DNA of 54,142 nt from an uncultured Desulfovibrio sp. (lineage in GTDB: Bacteria; Desulfobacterota; Desulfovibrionia; Desulfovibrionales; Desulfovibrionaceae), in assembly GCF_944324525.1 (NCBI RefSeq), contig NZ_CALUWS010000015.1, positions 1 to 54,142 of the forward strand, read 5' to 3'. Below the pieces are notes generated by a model. That model was given only the letters and a program-made list of their open reading frames with translations, was not told the DNA's origin and ran no database searches. Below are positions 25,042-33,321 of this stretch, in pieces; within the stretch, counting starts at the first letter, position 1, and the number at the start of each line of letters is the position of its first letter. The position numbers were made by a program, and so were the translations under genes.

Positions 25042-25337
25042 CGTTGCCCGGCAATCAGGACACGGCAATTCTGGGAATAATGGGGAGGTATGTTCAATCC
25101 TGAAAACTACGCGGAGGCGGCTGCCCCCCTGCCGGAAAAATAACCCCATGAACGTGCCATGCCGAAGCCGCGGGCATTGCCTCCGACCTGATCGCCGTGT
25201 ACTGTCAAACCGTCAAAAAGGCCCCTCACCCAAAAGGGGGACATTTTTTGTTTTGTGGGTATATTTGTGGGGATGATGATTTTTTAACGTGAATTTTATC
25301 CATTAAAATAAGTATGTTGCAAAAAGCATTCGATGGT
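25042..25337. other. island right-end non-coding region
   Basis: Between the hicAB terminator and attR there is one tiny ORF (25090-25143), a terminator-like hairpin (CCCCT...AGGGG then TTTTTT around 25225-25252) and an AT-rich stretch (25250-25330) next to attR. No larger gene is visible. AT-rich flanks are usual around att sites. Confidence 0.45.
25090..25143 (+). CDS. 17-codon ORF, possible remnant
   Basis: ATG at 25090 has GGGGAGG immediately upstream and encodes MFNPENYAEAAAPLPEK before TAA. The good ribosome-binding site and natural-looking start suggest either a leader peptide or the N-terminus of a truncated gene. This is weak. Confidence 0.25.
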   Translation: MFNPENYAEAAAPLPEK

Positions 25338-25351
25338 CACCCTCTCCGCCA
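25338..25351 (+). repeat. attR (14-bp direct repeat)
   Basis: CACCCTCTCCGCCA is identical to the 3' end of tRNA-Ser(CGA) at 16821-16834. It marks the right junction of the island; only the last 12 bases match the other tRNA-Ser (GCT). Confidence 0.85.
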
Positions 25352-25362
25352 TACGACATCCT

Positions 25363-25392
25363 GCCCGTCGGATTTTCCGGCGGGCTTTTTTT
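25363..25392 (+). terminator. intrinsic terminator, probably the original tRNA-Ser(CGA) terminator
   Basis: GCCCGTCGGA pairs with TCCGGCGGGC around TTT, followed by seven T. It starts 12 bp past attR and has no gene of its own upstream. In the uninterrupted chromosome it would lie 12 bp after the CCA of tRNA-Ser. Confidence 0.8.
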
Positions 25393-25540
25393 GTGCCGCG
25401 CCGGCCCCGCCCCGGCCTGCGCTTTGCCAAAAGAAAAAGGGACCCACCGGCAAAGCCGGTGGTTCTTCATATGCGCCTATAAGGCTTTTTTACCAGCTGC
25501 GCCCTAACAGGCGCATAACGGTCTGACATCTGCATATTTG

Positions 25541-25999
25541 TTACTTGCGGCCCGTAAACGGGCTACCCGCATACGGAAGACTGAGCTGTGTCCCCAGCTT
25601 GTCTTCTTCTAGTTGCTTGCGGATATATTCACGGATTTTTGTCGCATTTTTACCAACTGTATCCACATAATACCCACGGCACCAAAACTCACGATTGCGA
25701 TACTTGAATTTCAGATCTCCGAATTGTTCATATATCATTAAGCTACTTTTCCCCTTCAAATATCCCATGAATCCAGAGACACTCATTTTCGGCGGAATTT
25801 CAAGCAACATGTGGATATGGTCAGGACAACATTCTGCCTCAATGATATTAACTCCCTTCCATTCGCACAGCTTACGCAAAATTTCACCGATTGCTCGCTT
25901 TTTCTCTCCATAGAAAACCTGGCGGCGATATTTGGGAGCAAAGACTACATGATATTTGCAGTTCCATTTGGTATGCGCTAAACTTTTGGTGTCACCCAT
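25541..25999 (-). CDS. tnpA: IS200-family TnpA (Y1 HUH transposase)
   Basis: The ATG at 25999 follows AGGAGG with 5 nt spacing. The 152-residue protein is full length for IS200 TnpA. It carries the HUH pair in CCPDHIHMLLEIPP (His61, His63) and the nucleophile Tyr125 with Gln129 in IREYIRKQ, the spacing of IS608 TnpA. It should excise and insert single-stranded DNA. It appears intact, so the element may be active. Confidence 0.95.
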   Translation of the reverse strand: MGDTKSLAHTKWNCKYHVVFAPKYRRQVFYGEKKRAIGEILRKLCEWKGVNIIEAECCPDHIHMLLEIPPKMSVSGFMGYLKGKSSLMIYEQFGDLKFKYRNREFWCRGYYVDTVGKNATKIREYIRKQLEEDKLGTQLSLPYAGSPFTGRK

Positions 26000-26005
26000 T
26001 GTGAC

Positions 26006-26072
26006 CTCCTTTTGATTTGCTTCATTGTTGCAGTTGCCAGACCGCAACGTGATACTAGCAAATCAAAAGGAG
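26006..26072 (-). promoter_or_regulatory. perfect 15-bp inverted repeat sequestering the tnpA ribosome-binding site
   Basis: On the minus strand CTCCTTTTGATTTGC (26072-26058) is complementary to GCAAATCAAAAGGAG (26020-26006), whose AGGAG is the tnpA ribosome-binding site. In mRNA this folds into a 15-bp stem with a 37-nt loop that hides the site. IS200 is known to repress tnpA translation with such a 5' hairpin. Confidence 0.85.
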
Positions 26073-26140
26073 TTTTTATAACACACGCAAAGCTTTAAGC
26101 TTTTTTGAACCTCCCGCCTAGCGGGAGGTTTTCTTCATAC

Positions 26141-26171
26141 AAAAAGGCTCTTGCGCCTGAACGCAAGAGCC
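26141..26171 (-). terminator. intrinsic terminator of tRNA-Lys
   Basis: GGCTCTTGCG (26146-26155) pairs with CGCAAGAGCC (26162-26171); five A at 26141-26145 become a T-run on the minus strand. It lies 10 bp past the tRNA. Confidence 0.85.
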
Positions 26172-26180
26172 TGATGCTCA

Positions 26181-26256
26181 TGGTGGGTCGTGCGGGGATC
26201 GAACCTGCGACTCTCTGCTTAAAAGGCAGATACTCTACCTACTGAGTTAACGACCC
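26181..26256 (-). tRNA. tRNA-Lys (anticodon TTT)
   Basis: The minus strand gives a 76-nt tRNA with encoded CCA, acceptor stem GGGTCGT/ACGACCC, anticodon loop CTTTTAA (anticodon TTT) and T-arm GCAGGTTCGATCCCCGC. The cloverleaf is complete. Confidence 0.97.
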
Positions 26257-26308
26257 GTTGAGAGTTGTTGTGTACGCTGCCGGGGCTTTCTTGTCAAGCC
26301 CTTAGCGC

Positions 26309-28027
26309 TCAGGCCTTCTTTTCCATCTTGGCCCAGCTGTCGCGCAGGCCCACCGTCCGGTTGAAGACCGGGCGCGTATCCGTGCTGTCCGCGTCCTTGC
26401 AGAAGTAGCCCAGGCGCTCGAACTGCACGGTCTGCCCCACGGGCAGCCCGGCCAAAGCGGGCTCCAGCATGGCGGTCACTTCCCGCAGGGAATCGGGATT
26501 GAGCGCATCCAGGAAGGTCTGGCCTTCCGGCATGGCGTTGGGGTTCTCCGCGGCAAACAGATGGTCGTAGAGGCGCACCGTGGCCGGCAGCGCATGGGCA
26601 GCGCTGACCCAGTGGATGGTGCCCTTGACCTTGCGGCCGTCCGGGCTCTGCCCGCCCCGGCTTTCGGGATCATAGGTGCAGCGCAGCTCCTTGAGCACGC
26701 CGTCCGCATCGTACACCGCCTCGCGGCAGGTGATGAAATAGGCGTAACGCAGGCGCACCTCGGCCCCGGGCGCAAGGCGGAAATACTTCTTGGGCGGGTC
26801 CTGCCGGAAGTCGTCCCGCTCGATCCAGAGTTCCCGCGAGAAGGGCACCTGCCGCGATCCGTAGGCGGGATCTTCGGGATGATAGGGCATGTCGAAGGAT
26901 TCTTCCTGCCCTTCGGGATAGTTCTCGATGACCACCTTCACCGGATCGAGCACCGCCATGACCCGCGCCGTATGCGCGTTGAGGTATTCGCGAATGCAGA
27001 ATTCCAGCAGGGAATACTCCACGGTGGAGTCCGCGCGGGCCAGACCGATGCGGCGGCAGAAGTCGTGCAGGGCTTCCGGGGGCACGCCACGACGGCGCAG
27101 GCCGCAAAGCGTGGGCATGCGCGGGTCGTCCCAGCCGCGCACATGGCCTTCCTGCACGAGCTGGATGAGCTTGCGCTTGGACAGGACGGTATGCGTGAGG
27201 CTCAGACGGGCAAATTCCATCTGCTGCGGATGGTACAGGCCCAGCGTATCCAGCACCCAGTCGTACAGTTCGCGGTTGTTGACGAATTCCAGCGTGCAGA
27301 GGGAATGCGTGATGCCCTCGATGGAATCCGACAGACAGTGCGTGAAGTCGTACATGGGGTAGATGCACCAGGCATCGCCCGTACGGTGATGATGGGCATG
27401 ACGGATGCGGTACAGCGTGGGGTCCCGCATGACGAGGTTGGGCGAGGCCATATCGATCTTGGCCCGCAGCACATGCTCGCCGTCGGCAAATTCCCCGGCG
27501 CGCATCCGGCGGAAGAGATCCAGATTCACTTCCACGCTGCGATTACGGCAGGGGCTTTCCTTGCCGGGGCGGGTCAGCGTGCCGCGATACTCGCGGATCT
27601 CGTCGGCGCTCAAGTCGTCCACATAGGCCTTGCCCATCTTGATCAGCTCCTCGGCATAGCCGTAAAGCTGCTCAAAATAGTTGGAAGCGTAGAACTCCCT
27701 GTCCTGCCAGTCCCCGCCCAGCCAGCGCACATCCTCGCGGATGGCGTCCACATATTCGGTATCTTCCTTGGTGGGGTTGGTATCGTCAAAACGCAGATTG
27801 CACAGCCCGCCGAATTCGCGGGCCACGCCGAAATTCAGGCAGATGGACTTGGCATGACCCAGGTGCAGGTAGCCGTTGGGCTCGGGAGGAAAGCGCGTGT
27901 GCACTTTGCCGCCGAAACGACCGGAGGCATTGTCATCCATAATGGCGGCGCGAACAAAGTCCACACCGGACCGGGTGGCGGCTTCGCCCTCTTCCGGGGC
28001 ATTCACAGAAAGGCTTGTTTCGCTCAT
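26309..28027 (-). CDS. glnS: glutaminyl-tRNA synthetase
   Basis: The ATG at 28027 has GAGGAA upstream; the longer open frame is not used. The 572-residue class I synthetase has the HIGH-like motif [16 protein letters not shown] near residue 50 and KMSKS-like [10 protein letters not shown] near residue 280, followed by the GlnRS-type beta-barrel anticodon-binding region ([16 protein letters not shown] onward). [14 protein letters not shown] and the C-terminal [11 protein letters not shown] are GlnRS rather than GluRS features. It charges tRNA-Gln directly. The neighbouring tRNA-Lys is on the same strand. Confidence 0.97.
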   Translation of the reverse strand: MSETSLSVNAPEEGEAATRSGVDFVRAAIMDDNASGRFGGKVHTRFPPEPNGYLHLGHAKSICLNFGVAREFGGLCNLRFDDTNPTKEDTEYVDAIREDVRWLGGDWQDREFYASNYFEQLYGYAEELIKMGKAYVDDLSADEIREYRGTLTRPGKESPCRNRSVEVNLDLFRRMRAGEFADGEHVLRAKIDMASPNLVMRDPTLYRIRHAHHHRTGDAWCIYPMYDFTHCLSDSIEGITHSLCTLEFVNNRELYDWVLDTLGLYHPQQMEFARLSLTHTVLSKRKLIQLVQEGHVRGWDDPRMPTLCGLRRRGVPPEALHDFCRRIGLARADSTVEYSLLEFCIREYLNAHTARVMAVLDPVKVVIENYPEGQEESFDMPYHPEDPAYGSRQVPFSRELWIERDDFRQDPPKKYFRLAPGAEVRLRYAYFITCREAVYDADGVLKELRCTYDPESRGGQSPDGRKVKGTIHWVSAAHALPATVRLYDHLFAAENPNAMPEGQTFLDALNPDSLREVTAMLEPALAGLPVGQTVQFERLGYFCKDADSTDTRPVFNRTVGLRDSWAKMEKKA

Positions 28028-28131
28028 GGCATTCCTCGCAATAGATGAGCGGCCAATATACGCAAGGCCGACAAAGGGGTCAACGCATGCGGCAGAGGCC
28101 GCCCGGCTGCACATTGGCTCAGGAAAATGGC

Positions 28132-28160
28132 TTGACAATCTTGCCGCCAAAGGATAGGGT
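28132..28160 (+). promoter_or_regulatory. promoter of tRNA-Ser(GCT)
   Basis: TTGACA (28132-28137) and TAGGGT (28155-28160) are separated by 17 bp and lie about 28 bp before the tRNA. Confidence 0.75.
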
Positions 28161-28188
28161 ACTTTTCGCAATGTGTTTCGTCACATTG

Positions 28189-28284
<96 letters not shown>

Positions 28285-28292
28285 CAGGAAAC

Positions 28293-28324
28293 AAGGCAGT
28301 TGGTTTTGACCAACTGCCTTTTTT
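28293..28324 (+). terminator. intrinsic terminator of tRNA-Ser(GCT)
   Basis: AAGGCAGTTGGT (28293-28304) pairs perfectly with ACCAACTGCCTT (28309-28320), followed by a T-run. It begins 10 bp past the CCA. Confidence 0.9.
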
Positions 28325-28359
28325 CGTATCTTCCGGCGGACACCCCAACGGCGGATAGA

Positions 28360-28490
28360 GCGTTTTACCCTTGAAAAAGGAAGAACGCGAGGCGGCGGCA
28401 TAGCGACGTCGGGCCGAAACCAAGCGGAAAAAGCGCGTTTTTTCCCGCGAAACGCCAAGCCGCATGGTTTGACGCACGATGCCATCCAAA
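28360..28490 (-). repeat. intergenic repeat family 1, copy C
   Basis: Read on the minus strand, this copy contains GGCGTTTCGCGGGAAAAAAC, then TTTTTCCGCTTGGTTTCGGC, CCGCCGCCTCGCG and the terminal hairpin CCTTTTTCAAGGGTAAAACG. The order and most bases match the copies at 29925 and 52024. It lies between tRNA-Ser and the orphan membrane gene. Confidence 0.75.
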
Positions 28491-28582
28491 GGGAAATCAT
28501 TCCATGACAAGCAGGCCGCAACATGCCGGACGACATGTGAGCGGCCTGCCTGATTTGACTGCAATACCCTTTAGCGAAGCGG

Positions 28583-29881
28583 CTAGCGCAGGGGCGTCAT
28601 TTGTTCAAGCCGGGAAATCACCTGCGGCGTGCCGTTATAGGTATATTCGGCACATTGCGCCGACAGCAAGATGAATCCCCACGAAAATGCCGCCAGCCAG
28701 ACGACCGCCATAAACAGTTGCGTGAAACAACGTTGCATCCGGCTCCGGGTCAGTTTGAGCAGGGCATCTTCCTCTTCCGACAACTCGCCCCGATCGCCAA
28801 GACGTTGTATGATGTCGATCTCCGCCTGCCGAACATCCCACTCAATCTGTTTTCCGCGGCACAGACAGCCGGCCACGACTCCCACCAATGCGACGCCCAC
28901 GGCCAAGAGAACATTGATAAGGGAAAACTCAAACAATTTTACGATATTCAAGGAAATGGGCACCCCCAATAACTCAGCGACCCTGAACCCCAGAGTGGAG
29001 ACGGTGGACAGCCACGCCGCGCTCAACACCGCAAAGCCGGGTTCTTTGGCAAAAAACAAGCCGAAGAGCAAAGCGCACAACAGCAACGGATTGTTTACGG
29101 CCAGCGCGCAGACGACATCCATTTCCATCTGTTCAAGCCGGCCATACGGCAGAGCGGCGTCCATCTGGCTGTGCAGGCTTTCCGTCACCACAGCTTCCGC
29201 CGTTTCGAGATCGCCGCGTACCGCACGCTGAGCAAAGAAAAACAGGGGGATGCCCTCATACGCTGTGGTGACCGCCCAGGCCTGCACCATCTCCCGGCCG
29301 CTCCCCGGTTCCGCCACCTTCGCCAGCCATATGCGACGCTGCAGCGCGTCATCGGATTCGTCCGAGATCGCGGTCACAGCGGCAGGCTTCCACTGTCGCC
29401 GCAAAAGCAGCTCCACCGCCACACAAAAAGCATCCCAGTCGCTTTCGCTCACCACCCGGCCCAGCCAGAGATCCAGCGGCCCGGGCCCGGCAAGTGTGCC
29501 CTCGTCGCTGACGTCCGGCGGGGTATCCCGCCAGCGAAAGCCCACCGTCTCCCCCGCTACCAGCAGAGGCAGCGGCGATTTCACGTTCACCTGCCGCGCA
29601 TCCACTCGGAGCCAGGAGGCGTCCGCTTCCGCTGATGTCGCGACGGTACCTGACGCTGCGGACGCTTCGTGTCGCAAAACGGAAAGCAGCTCTCCACGAA
29701 AACGCTTCGCCTCACGGAGCTCTCTGACGTAGGGCTCCGGCTCGGAACGCAACTGCACATGCTGCAGGACAGACAACAGGGCCGCTGCGAAAAATAAAAG
29801 AAGTGCGATCGCCTCCGTCGAAAGATAAAAGGTCAGACTCCTTATACTCCAGAAGCGATAGTAGCGAAGCGAACAGGCCAT
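28583..29881 (-). CDS. orphan integral membrane protein, unknown
   Basis: The ATG at 29881 follows GGAG with 5 nt spacing. The 432-residue protein has one helix near the N-terminus (about 20-40), a soluble domain of ~200 residues, and four C-terminal helices (about 256-278, 283-303, 318-340 and 389-408) with a charged cytoplasmic-looking segment between the last two. There are no catalytic motifs that I recognise. The fold plan (TM, extracytoplasmic domain, TM cluster) would suit a sensor or transport accessory, but this is speculation. The gene stands alone, bracketed by inverted copies of intergenic repeat family 1. Confidence 0.75.
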   Translation of the reverse strand: MACSLRYYRFWSIRSLTFYLSTEAIALLLFFAAALLSVLQHVQLRSEPEPYVRELREAKRFRGELLSVLRHEASAASGTVATSAEADASWLRVDARQVNVKSPLPLLVAGETVGFRWRDTPPDVSDEGTLAGPGPLDLWLGRVVSESDWDAFCVAVELLLRRQWKPAAVTAISDESDDALQRRIWLAKVAEPGSGREMVQAWAVTTAYEGIPLFFFAQRAVRGDLETAEAVVTESLHSQMDAALPYGRLEQMEMDVVCALAVNNPLLLCALLFGLFFAKEPGFAVLSAAWLSTVSTLGFRVAELLGVPISLNIVKLFEFSLINVLLAVGVALVGVVAGCLCRGKQIEWDVRQAEIDIIQRLGDRGELSEEEDALLKLTRSRMQRCFTQLFMAVVWLAAFSWGFILLSAQCAEYTYNGTPQVISRLEQMTPLR

Positions 29882-29924
29882 ACGAACTCCATGTCGGACA
29901 ACAAGATTGATGCTTTTCTTACAT

Positions 29925-30068
29925 AAAGCATTTTCCGCTTGGAACGCTTCACGCTCCAAACCCTGCGGCCTGGCGTTTCGCGGAAAAACACGCTGTTACC
30001 GCTCACTTTTGGCCGGGCGGCCCTGTGCGACCGCTCGTCTTTTGCCTTTTTCCAAGACAAAATACGCT
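29925..30068 (+). repeat. intergenic repeat family 1, copy B
   Basis: It begins AAGCATTTTCCGCTTGGAAC, has the exact 20-mer CTGGCGTTTCGCGGAAAAAC at 29970-29989, GGCCGGGCGGCC with CTGTGCGACCG, and ends with TTTTGCCTTTTTCCAAGAC. The 20-mer is identical to that in copy A (52071-52090). It lies just upstream of the orphan membrane gene. Confidence 0.8.
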
Positions 30069-30073
30069 AAAAC

Positions 30074-30106
30074 GCGGGCGGAAGCCTGTCTCAAGCTTCC
30101 GCCCGC
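30074..30106 (-). terminator. terminator-like hairpin after phnX
   Basis: GCGGGCGGAAGC (30074-30085) pairs perfectly with GCTTCCGCCCGC (30095-30106); on the minus strand it is followed by GTTTTAGCG. It lies 18 bp past the phnX stop. Confidence 0.7.
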
Positions 30107-30123
30107 ACCGTTCCCTGTCACGC

Positions 30124-30960
30124 TTACCAGGGCCGCTCAGCCGCTTTGAGACGCGCCTCGATCACAGGCACGAGATCCGGCAGGTCGGCCACGCTGTGCA
30201 AAACATAATGCGCCCCGGCCTTGCGCAGCACCTCGGCAAAGGCTTCTTCCTTGGCCGCCAGCTCGGCAGCCGGCATGGCGGCGGCCTCTTCTTCCGTCAG
30301 GCCGAGAGCATTGCTGGTGCGCGTCACGCCCACGACCCACATCCCGGCGTTGATGCCTTCCTCGATGTCGGCCACCGTGTCGCCCACCTTGATGCAGGAC
30401 TCCAGCGGGTGTACGCCCAACCGCTGGCAGTTGAGATAGGCCATCCAGGGCCAGGGACGGCCCACGGGCACTTCATCCGAGGTCACGAAAGCGTCCGGCA
30501 CATAGCCCAGAGCGGCGGCGCGAGGTTCCAGCCGCACGACCATGTCCCGCGTATAGCCCGTGCAGGACCCGATCTTGATGCCGCGGGCTTTCAGCGCGTT
30601 GCAGGCCTCCACCCAGCCCGGCACCGGCGTGGCGTAGTCGGCCAGCGTTTCCGGCATGAGTTCCTGCACCCGCGCGTAGATCTTGTCGGTCACGGATTCA
30701 TCCGGCAGCGCGCCGTGCTCTACCTTCCAGAGGGCGGCGATACGATCCATATGCAGCATGCACTGCACATGCTCGCGCTTGTCCTTGCCCATGGGGCCGC
30801 GCACTTCCTCCACCGTGGGGACGATGCCGTACTGCTCGAACGCGCGCGAAAACACGGCGACCGGCCCGCGGCAGCCGTGATCCACAGTGGTTCCTGCCCA
30901 GTCAAGGATAATGGCCTGTACCGGCCCGGTATAGGGTTCGCGCTTCAGAAAGGGCTTCAT
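30124..30960 (-). CDS. phnX: phosphonoacetaldehyde hydrolase (phosphonatase)
   Basis: The ATG at 30960 has GAGGAGG upstream. The 278-residue HAD-superfamily enzyme has the nucleophile Asp20 in IILDWAGTTVDHGC and the Schiff-base Lys61 in GPMGKDKREHV, the pair that defines phosphonatase (Lys53 in the Bacillus enzyme). The GSCTGYTRDMV and VGDTVADIEEG motifs complete the HAD core. It splits phosphonoacetaldehyde to acetaldehyde and phosphate in the cytoplasm. The usual partner, 2-aminoethylphosphonate transaminase, is not next to it. It lies ~310 bp downstream of xsc on the same strand, with a terminator between them. Confidence 0.93.
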   Translation of the reverse strand: MKPFLKREPYTGPVQAIILDWAGTTVDHGCRGPVAVFSRAFEQYGIVPTVEEVRGPMGKDKREHVQCMLHMDRIAALWKVEHGALPDESVTDKIYARVQELMPETLADYATPVPGWVEACNALKARGIKIGSCTGYTRDMVVRLEPRAAALGYVPDAFVTSDEVPVGRPWPWMAYLNCQRLGVHPLESCIKVGDTVADIEEGINAGMWVVGVTRTSNALGLTEEEAAAMPAAELAAKEEAFAEVLRKAGAHYVLHSVADLPDLVPVIEARLKAAERPW

Positions 30961-31195
30961 GGAAAAACCTCCTCGCTGACAAGGCCTCCGCCACAGGGGC
31001 TCCTGCCGGAGCGGCCATGCGGAAACAGCGTTCTCTATATGGTGTCGATCCCATCGCGGCAGGACGCAGGGTCCCGCCACAAAAGCATACCTCCCGGCCT
31101 CACGCCGGCAATGATCACACATGAAGGGACACCGCTGGTGTGCCTTCTGGCCGGTATGCCCTGCCCCCTCACGCGGCGAGGCGAACCGGCAAGAT

Positions 31196-31255
31196 AAAAA
31201 AAGGGCGGGAAAGCCTTCCCGCCCTGAGGGGCGACCCCGCCCGGGGCGGGGTCGC
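31196..31255 (-). terminator. double-hairpin terminator of xsc
   Basis: Two stems follow the xsc stop on the minus strand: GCGACCCCGCC/GGCGGGGTCGC (31231-31241 with 31245-31255), then TTCCCGCCC/GGGCGGGAA (31203-31211 with 31216-31224) followed by seven T (complement of A at 31196-31202). This is a strong terminator, fitting a highly transcribed gene. Confidence 0.88.
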
Positions 31256-31272
31256 TTGCAGTCGCAATTCGC

Positions 31273-33015
31273 TTACTTCGCGAAGTGCTTCTTGTCCAGG
31301 TGTTCGTACTTGGGCAGGAAGCGGGTGGGCAGAGCCAGAGCGTCGCGGCGGAAGGGCGGGGCCAGACGGGTACCGTCGGTCATGATTTCGATCACGGCAG
31401 GACGACGGTTCTTCTTGGCGGCCTCGAGGGCTTCGGCCAGATCCTTCTGGGTGTTGACGGTGTAGCCGTCGGCGCCCATGGCTTCGGCGATTTTCGCGTA
31501 GGACTTGGACCAGATGTCCGCGCCCACGAAGCGGTTGTTGTAGAAGTCCACCTGGTTCTTCTTTTCCGCGCACCAGGCACCGTTGTTGTACACGGTGGCG
31601 ATGACGGGCAGGTTGAACTGGCAAGCGGTGGGCACTTCGAAGAGGCTCATGCCCCAAGCGCCGTCGCCGGCGATGGAGAGCACGGTGTCTTCGGGGCAAG
31701 CCAGCTGGGCGCCCAGGGCAGCCTGGTAAGCGAAGCCGGTGTTACCGAAGGTCAGGGTAGCGATGTGGCGTTTCGGATTCTTGAAACGCAGATAGCTGTT
31801 GGCGGTGGAGGAGGTGTTGCCGATGTCGGTGGTGGCAATCACGTTGTTGTCGGTCACGAACTTGCCGACCACTTCCAGGGCCTTGCGGGGATGCATACGG
31901 CCTTCGATGGTGGGCTCGTTGGCGATCTCGTCGATTTCCTTGAACCACACTTCCAGTTCGGACTTCACGCGGTTGTACACGGAGGTCAGATCGGCGCAGG
32001 GCTTGGTGGCTTCACGCAGCTGCTTCAGCAGTTCCACGGAAGCGTCGCCGGCGTCGGCGCACAGGCCCACGGTGATCGGGTGGGTCTTGGCGATGTGCAG
32101 CGGGTTGATGTCGATCTGCACGATCTTGGCGGTCTTCGGGAAGTAGTTGATGCCGTCCTGGGGCAGGGTGCCGAAGTAGGACAGACGGGTACCGATGGCC
32201 AGGATGACGTCGGCGTCCTGCATGATGCGCATGGCGGCATGGGAACCCATGTAGCCGATGGGGCCCGTCCACAGCGGATGGTCGCAGGGGAAGGCGTCGT
32301 TGTGCAGGTAGGTGCAGGCAACCGGGGCGCCGAGGTGTTCGGCCAGGGCTTTCACGGTTTCCACGCAGTCGGCGTCAACCACGCCGCGGCCGGCCACGAT
32401 CACGGGCTTCTTGGCGGCCTTCAGCACTTCCACAGCGTGCTTGAACTGTTCCGGGTTGCCGATGCCGCCGGGGGCGACGCGGTACTGGCTGGGCTTCAGG
32501 ATTTCTTCATCCAGTTCGCCGTAGAAGTAGTCACGCGGCACGTCCACGAGCACCGGGCCACGCAGGGCGTAGGCGCTACGGAAAGCGGTGCGCAGCACGT
32601 CGGCGGCGCGCTTGGGATGAGGCACGCGCAGGGAAGCCTTGGTCACGGGTTTGAACAGGTTCCACGTGTCGCATTCCTGGAAGCCGTCCCAACCGATGGA
32701 AGCGGAACCGGCGCTGGGGGAGATGATGACCATCGGGGTGTGAGCCATGTTGGCAGTGGCCACGGCGGTCACGTAGTTGGTGATGCCAGGGCCGTTCTGG
32801 CCGATCACCACACCGGCTTTGCCGGTCAGACGGCAGAAAGCGTCTTCCATGTGGCCAGCGGTCTGCTCATGACGCACGGAGATGAAGTCGATGCCGGCGG
32901 CGGGGAACAGGTCCAGCAGGTCCATGTAAGCGGAACCGAGGATACCGCTGACGTGTTTGACGCCTTCTTCCACCAGGACTTCGGCCATCGCCTCACTGGG
33001 AGTCATCTTAGGCAT
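31273..33015 (-). CDS. xsc: sulfoacetaldehyde acetyltransferase
   Basis: The ATG at 33015 follows AAGGAG. The 580-residue ThDP enzyme has catalytic Glu50 in [16 protein letters not shown], the family segment [35 protein letters not shown] and the ThDP/Mg motif [12 protein letters not shown] ... VYNNGAW near residue 460. Overall it follows Xsc rather than acetolactate synthase. It converts sulfoacetaldehyde and phosphate to acetyl phosphate and sulfite, feeding sulfite respiration and ATP formation. The strong promoter, good ribosome-binding site and double terminator suggest high expression. The upstream enzymes that make sulfoacetaldehyde are not nearby. Confidence 0.93.
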   Translation of the reverse strand: MPKMTPSEAMAEVLVEEGVKHVSGILGSAYMDLLDLFPAAGIDFISVRHEQTAGHMEDAFCRLTGKAGVVIGQNGPGITNYVTAVATANMAHTPMVIISPSAGSASIGWDGFQECDTWNLFKPVTKASLRVPHPKRAADVLRTAFRSAYALRGPVLVDVPRDYFYGELDEEILKPSQYRVAPGGIGNPEQFKHAVEVLKAAKKPVIVAGRGVVDADCVETVKALAEHLGAPVACTYLHNDAFPCDHPLWTGPIGYMGSHAAMRIMQDADVILAIGTRLSYFGTLPQDGINYFPKTAKIVQIDINPLHIAKTHPITVGLCADAGDASVELLKQLREATKPCADLTSVYNRVKSELEVWFKEIDEIANEPTIEGRMHPRKALEVVGKFVTDNNVIATTDIGNTSSTANSYLRFKNPKRHIATLTFGNTGFAYQAALGAQLACPEDTVLSIAGDGAWGMSLFEVPTACQFNLPVIATVYNNGAWCAEKKNQVDFYNNRFVGADIWSKSYAKIAEAMGADGYTVNTQKDLAEALEAAKKNRRPAVIEIMTDGTRLAPPFRRDALALPTRFLPKYEHLDKKHFAK

Positions 33016-33198
33016 AATTAAACTCCTTATGCACACTGTTTATTGTGAACACAACCACGCTTGCAGGGGCAAGCCCGCCGCGTGCGTGGAACCCGAACTC
33101 TTCGTTCGTCCCTGACCGGCACAGGGCGTACCGGTCGTACTCCCACCGGGTGGGAGCGTGGATGACTCTTCATACGACGGAAGCGCGGAACATGTCAA
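33016..33198 (-). promoter_or_regulatory. xsc promoter and ~147-nt structured leader
   Basis: On the minus strand TTGACA (33198-33193) and TATGAA (33174-33169) are 18 bp apart, placing the start of transcription near 33162. The leader has a perfect 8-bp hairpin CTCCCACC-G-GGTGGGAG (33140-33156) at its 5' end, an inverted repeat GACCGG/CCGGTC (33113-33118 and 33130-33135), and the dyad TTGTGAACACAA (33043-33054) about 30 nt before the ATG. A leader of this length and structure could be regulatory. Confidence 0.65.
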
Positions 33199-33321
33199 CC
33201 ATCGTGCTCAAAAATGGCTTCAGCTTCTCGTAATTACATATAAAATTTTTTTTCACAGATTTTCCGGACAGCTCACGGCACGTGACGAGGCCGCCATCCC
33301 GCCGGAAAAATTGAGCATATT
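33199..33321. other. spacer between xsc promoter and modC
   Basis: It contains an AT-rich run (33232-33255) upstream of the xsc -35, possibly an UP element, and the dyad CACGGCACGTG near 33274. No gene is seen, and no clear intrinsic terminator for modABC could be identified. Confidence 0.35.

Larger units (their letters stand above)
16821..25351 (+). mobile_element. integrated satellite-like genomic island in tRNA-Ser(CGA)
   Basis: The ~8.5 kb island is bounded by 14-bp direct repeats and begins with a P4-type integrase reading away from the tRNA. Order: int, AlpA-like regulator, two small genes, TOPRIM/DUF927 primase-helicase, iteron array, two small genes, ERCC4 nuclease, one small gene, structured non-coding region, hicA-hicB. 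All genes are on the plus strand and many overlap by 4-30 bp. No capsid, portal, terminase, tail, conjugation or relaxase gene is visible. The plan resembles P4-like satellites or small integrative elements that replicate but borrow a helper for transfer. Beyond attR lies a terminator that fits as the original terminator of the tRNA. Confidence 0.85.
25444..26128 (-). mobile_element. IS200-type insertion sequence (IS200/IS605 family)
   Basis: The element contains a single tnpA gene and subterminal hairpins instead of inverted terminal repeats: CCTCCCGC-CTA-GCGGGAGG (26110-26128) on the tnpA-upstream side and CCACCGGC-AAA-GCCGGTGG (25444-25462) on the other. The exact cleavage points cannot be read; the element is about 700 bp, normal for IS200. 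It sits between the terminators of tRNA-Ser and tRNA-Lys, outside attR. No tnpB or guide-RNA gene is present. Confidence 0.85.

Noticed and set aside
31285-33021. 578-codon plus-strand ORF opposite xsc
   Set aside because: Antisense of a highly biased coding sequence; Gly/Val/His-rich, no ribosome-binding site or motif.
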